Below are positions 22,970-24,751 of a stretch of 24,751 nt of DNA, one piece after another. Location of the stretch: NCBI GenBank assembly GCA_035686365.1, contig DASRZM010000099.1, positions 1-24,751 on the forward strand. Direction: 5' to 3'. The notes below the pieces were generated by a model. It saw only the letters and a list, made by a program, of their open reading frames with translations, was not told the DNA's origin and did not search any database. The position numbers and the translations under genes are program-made. The DNA is from DASRZM01 sp035686365 (lineage in GTDB: Bacteria; Pseudomonadota; Gammaproteobacteria; Xanthomonadales; Xanthomonadaceae). Numbering within the stretch: position 1 is the first letter of the stretch; every line of letters starts with the position of its first letter.

Positions 22970-23562
22970 GTGTGCCCGCCCGGCTGATCCCGCTGCCGGC
23001 GGCGGCGCCGCGCACCGGCACCGCTCCGGGGCGCTGGCTGGGCCGCACGGTGCTCGCCCTGGGCCGCTGGCGCATGACCGGCGCGTTTCCCGACCGCACC
23101 CACCTGGTGATCATCGTGGCGCCGCATTCCTCGGCCTGGGATGCCGTGTGGGGACTGGCGGCCAAGCTGGCGCTGGGCCTGGACGTGCGCTTCCTGGCCA
23201 AGGCCGAACTGTTTCGCGGCCCGCTGGGCTGGCTGCTGGGCGGACTGGGCGGCATCCCGATCAACCGCTCGCGCGCGGCCGGAGCGGTGGAGACCGCCGC
23301 AGCGCGCTTCGCCGCCAGCCCGCGGTTGTGGCTGGTGATCGCGCCCGAGGGCACGCGCCGGCGGGTCGAGCGCTGGAAGACCGGCTTCTGGCGGATCGCA
23401 CGCGCCGCCGGGGTGCCGGTGCTGTGCGCCTGGTTCCACTATCCCGAGCGCACCATCGGCATCGGCCCGCTGCTGGAAACCAGCGACGACCTGGACGCCG
23501 ACATGGCCCGCATCCGAGCCGTGTTCGCGCCCCACCGGGGCAAGCACCGCGGGACCGTCTGA
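22966..23562 (+). CDS. PlsC-like 1-acyl-glycerol-3-phosphate acyltransferase family protein
   Basis: This is a 198-residue acyltransferase of the LPLAT superfamily. The catalytic H-x4-D motif is HSSAWD (54-59), and the substrate-binding EGTRRR begins at 128. FLAKAELFRGPLGWLLGGLGG and GIPINRS match the second motif region. It is shorter than typical PlsC (about 240 residues) and belongs to a compact subgroup often annotated simply as 1-acyl-sn-glycerol-3-phosphate acyltransferase. The actual acyl acceptor is uncertain. The ATG overlaps the arfB TGA (ATGA), so translation is probably coupled. Confidence 0.85.
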   Translation: MSVPARLIPLPAAAPRTGTAPGRWLGRTVLALGRWRMTGAFPDRTHLVIIVAPHSSAWDAVWGLAAKLALGLDVRFLAKAELFRGPLGWLLGGLGGIPINRSRAAGAVETAAARFAASPRLWLVIAPEGTRRRVERWKTGFWRIARAAGVPVLCAWFHYPERTIGIGPLLETSDDLDADMARIRAVFAPHRGKHRGTV

Positions 23563-23592
23563 GGACCCGCGAGTGAAGGAGGTGTCATCGTC

Positions 23593-24751
23593 GTGAATGG
23601 AAAGCTCTTCAAGTACTGGAATCGCGTTCGTTCCGGTTTCTGGTTCGTTCCGGCAGTCATGGCCGGCGTGGCCGTGGCGTTGGCACTCGTGAGCGTCACC
23701 GTGGACGAGCCGCTGGCGGAGTGGTTGGCGCTCAACCTGGGCTGGAGGTTCGCCGGTGGAGCGGAAGGGGCGAGCGCCGTGCTGGGTATCGTCGCCGGAT
23801 CGATGATTACCGTCGCCGGTGTGGTCTTCTCGATGACGTTGGTCGCCCTGTCGCTGGCCTCGTCTCAGCTGGGCCCCCGTCTGCTGCGCAATTTCATGCG
23901 CGATTCCACCACACAGGTGGTCCTGGGCACATTCATCGCCACCTTCCTGTACTGCTTGATCGTCCTGCGCACGATCCGCCGTCCGGAGGAGGTCGCTTTC
24001 GTCCCGCACCTGTCGGTCACCCTCGGCGTTCTACTCGCGGTGGCTAGCGTGGGAGTGTTGATCTACTTCATCCATCACGTGTCCGTTTCCATCCAGGCCA
24101 ACGAAGTCGCCGCGCGGATCAGCAAGGAATTGATCGAGAGGATCGATCATCTCTTCCCGGAACACATCGAGGGAGCGCCAACAATCCCGACGGAGCCATC
24201 GGACGTGGGTTCTTTCGAGGTGTCCGACAAGGACGCGCGGCCAGTCGGCGCGGCCAAAGACGGTTACCTCCAGTTCATCGACGGTGAGGCCTTGCTGGCT
24301 CTGGCGGTGAAGGAGGACCTGGTGGTTCGACTGGAGCAAAGGACTGGAAACTACGTCGTTGCCAGTTGTCCTCTGGCAACGATCTGGCCAGGAAGTCGAG
24401 TGACCGACCGGCTTGCGGATCAGATCCGTTCCCTCTTCGTCCTCGGCCACCAACGGACCTCCGATCAAGACATCGAGTTCGGGGTGAACCAGCTGGTGGA
24501 GATCGCGGTCCGGGCACTCTCCCCCGGGCTGAACGACCCGTTCACGGCGATCACGTGTGTGGACAACCTGGGATCCGTTCTGAGTCGTTTGGTGAAACGA
24601 GATGTCCCGTCGCATTATCGCCATGACCACCAGCATGAGCTTCGGGTGATTGCGACTCCCAATACGTTCCATCAGGTAGCGGACGCGGCCTTCAACCAGG
24701 TTCGGCAATATAGCGGCTCCAGCGTGGCGGTGACCCTCCGCCTGCTGGACA
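23593..24751 (+). CDS. DUF2254 membrane protein, partial at the right edge
   Basis: A frame of 386 complete codons opens at GTG 23593 and is still open at the window end. AAGGAGG at 23576-23582 serves as the ribosome binding site. Membrane helices are predicted at about 17-37, 60-88, 108-126 and 138-160 (VTLGVLLAVASVGVLIYFIH). A soluble part follows with the DUF2254 hallmark GVNQLVEIAVRALSPGLNDP and FTAITCVDNLGSVL. The function of the family is unknown; it is presumed to be an inner-membrane protein. Codon choice (many TTG, GTT, CGA, TCT, ATT) is clearly less GC-biased than in the genes before it, which may mean recent acquisition. An ATG at 23662 is an alternative but less likely start. Confidence 0.87.
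   Translation, partial: MNGKLFKYWNRVRSGFWFVPAVMAGVAVALALVSVTVDEPLAEWLALNLGWRFAGGAEGASAVLGIVAGSMITVAGVVFSMTLVALSLASSQLGPRLLRNFMRDSTTQVVLGTFIATFLYCLIVLRTIRRPEEVAFVPHLSVTLGVLLAVASVGVLIYFIHHVSVSIQANEVAARISKELIERIDHLFPEHIEGAPTIPTEPSDVGSFEVSDKDARPVGAAKDGYLQFIDGEALLALAVKEDLVVRLEQRTGNYVVASCPLATIWPGSRVTDRLADQIRSLFVLGHQRTSDQDIEFGVNQLVEIAVRALSPGLNDPFTAITCVDNLGSVLSRLVKRDVPSHYRHDHQHELRVIATPNTFHQVADAAFNQVRQYSGSSVAVTLRLLD

Overview
The window is GC-rich and almost wholly coding, with G or C in most third codon positions. It looks like a chromosomal segment of a gammaproteobacterium of the Xanthomonadaceae/Lysobacteraceae type. This rests on a complete oleABCD cluster closely resembling my recollection of the Xanthomonas proteins, on the yibN-secB-gpsA and ubiJ/ubiB genes, on an AlgB/KinB pair, and on the kinds of intergenic palindromes present. 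The genus cannot be fixed by eye.

Layout. 1-833: the tail of a calcium-binding-repeat exported protein, then debris: an IS3-family transposase C-terminus, a second diverged copy of the same protein tail, and a possible IS630 scrap. 834-4114 (+): P-II regulator, small lipoprotein, YibN rhodanese-like protein, SecB, GpsA. 4148-5318 (-): a short-chain dehydrogenase followed by TrmL. 5319-5683: a divergent intergenic region with a heptamer array and a large palindrome that also occurs at 2173-2282. 5684-9178 (+): a two-domain M16 peptidase and a DUF4156 lipoprotein. 9325-14378 (+): oleA, oleB, oleC, oleD for head-to-head condensation of fatty acyl chains to long-chain olefins, with two unusual inserts. 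One is a REP/tandem-duplication structure around the oleC start; the other is a run of five hairpins between oleC and oleD. 14380-15024: ubiJ. 15063-18854 (-): algB-kinB and a coiled-coil lipoprotein. 19154-20497 (+): DUF1328 membrane peptide, triple-BON periplasmic protein, entericidin-like lipoprotein, closed by an intrinsic terminator. 20670-24751 (+): ubiB, arfB, an acyltransferase and a DUF2254 membrane protein running off the end.

The most interesting points are these. (1) A consensus-perfect sigma-54 promoter faces the lipoprotein on one side of algB-kinB, and a near-perfect one faces the DUF1328-BON-entericidin genes on the other. AlgB keeps its GAFTGA loop, so this may be a self-contained sigma-54 envelope-stress locus. 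(2) A 128-bp tandem duplication has copied the oleC start with its upstream REP, leaving a 43-codon upstream ORF whose TGA overlaps the real oleC ATG (ATGA). (3) Five consecutive stem-loops without a T-tract lie between oleC and oleD. (4) Two diverged paralogue tails flank an IS remnant, and they differ only at synonymous positions.
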